Source: Candidatus Aminicenantota bacterium (GTDB taxonomy: Bacteria; Acidobacteriota; Aminicenantia; Aminicenantales; Aminicenantaceae). Taken from it: a stretch of 14,001 nucleotides of DNA. Position numbers and translations under genes: made by a program. Positions 13,987 through 14,001 of the stretch are shown here, piece by piece. The stretch covers positions 1 through 14,001 of the forward strand of contig JAUWYH010000016.1 in the NCBI GenBank assembly GCA_030615975.1, read 5' to 3'. Numbering within the stretch: the first letter of the stretch is position 1; each line of letters opens with the position of its first letter. The notes under the pieces are model-generated. The model was given only the letters and a program-made list of their open reading frames with translations, did no database searches and was not told the DNA's origin.

Positions 13987-14001
13987 TTAGAATTTCGCGA
14001 A

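Noticed and set aside
1..14001. CRISPR array, insertion sequence, prophage or defence island
   Set aside because: No regularly spaced repeats, transposase, integrase, nuclease or toxin-like genes; coding is continuous and made of conserved housekeeping families.

Overview
This AT-rich window comes from a diderm (outer-membrane-bearing) bacterium. It encodes an outer-membrane insertase of the BamA/Omp85 type, a TamB homologue, a SurA-like periplasmic protein and a FadL-type barrel. The mix of genes and the seven-POTRA insertase would suit a deep-branching diderm such as Acidobacteriota or Candidatus Aminicenantes, but this is an impression and not a measured placement. Nearly every base is accounted for by conserved genes. 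I see no CRISPR array, intact transposon, prophage or toxin/antitoxin pair, and I do not think the window hides an undescribed system.

Layout. (1) 1-70: 3' part of a tRNA-Phe(GAA) on the + strand, cut by the window edge. (2) 71-189: non-coding gap with a short repeat-like relic. (3) 190-5509, all on the - strand and read right to left: mutS, a 73-residue NifU-type Fe-S scaffold protein (12 bp gap), a FadL-family outer-membrane barrel, then galU. The barrel and galU are separated from each other, and the barrel from the scaffold gene, by gaps of about 110-120 bp. (4) 5510-5620: divergent promoter region. (5) 5621-6163, + strand: pgsA. (6) 6149-13936, - strand: tamB, bamA, a SurA_N-type protein and fabD, packed with overlaps of 50 and 11 bp and a 1 bp gap. 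fabD and pgsA are convergent and overlap by 15 bp at their 3' ends.

How the genes fit together. The tamB-bamA-surA-like block is an outer-membrane assembly unit: periplasmic chaperone, barrel insertase and inter-membrane bridge protein. It is translationally linked to fabD (malonyl transfer for fatty-acid synthesis) and faces pgsA (phosphatidylglycerol synthesis), so envelope protein assembly and membrane lipid supply sit together. GalU makes UDP-glucose for envelope glycans. FadL-type barrels import hydrophobic molecules.

Most interesting observations: the hexamer TATAGT occurs upstream and in the sense orientation of all four transcription-unit heads; the divergent mutS and pgsA genes appear to have extremely short or no 5' leaders; the insertase has seven POTRA modules; the SurA-like protein has no PPIase domain and its signal peptide core is a 21-bp in-frame tandem duplication; and homopolymer tracts lie near the 5' ends of mutS (A9) and tamB (A8/T8).
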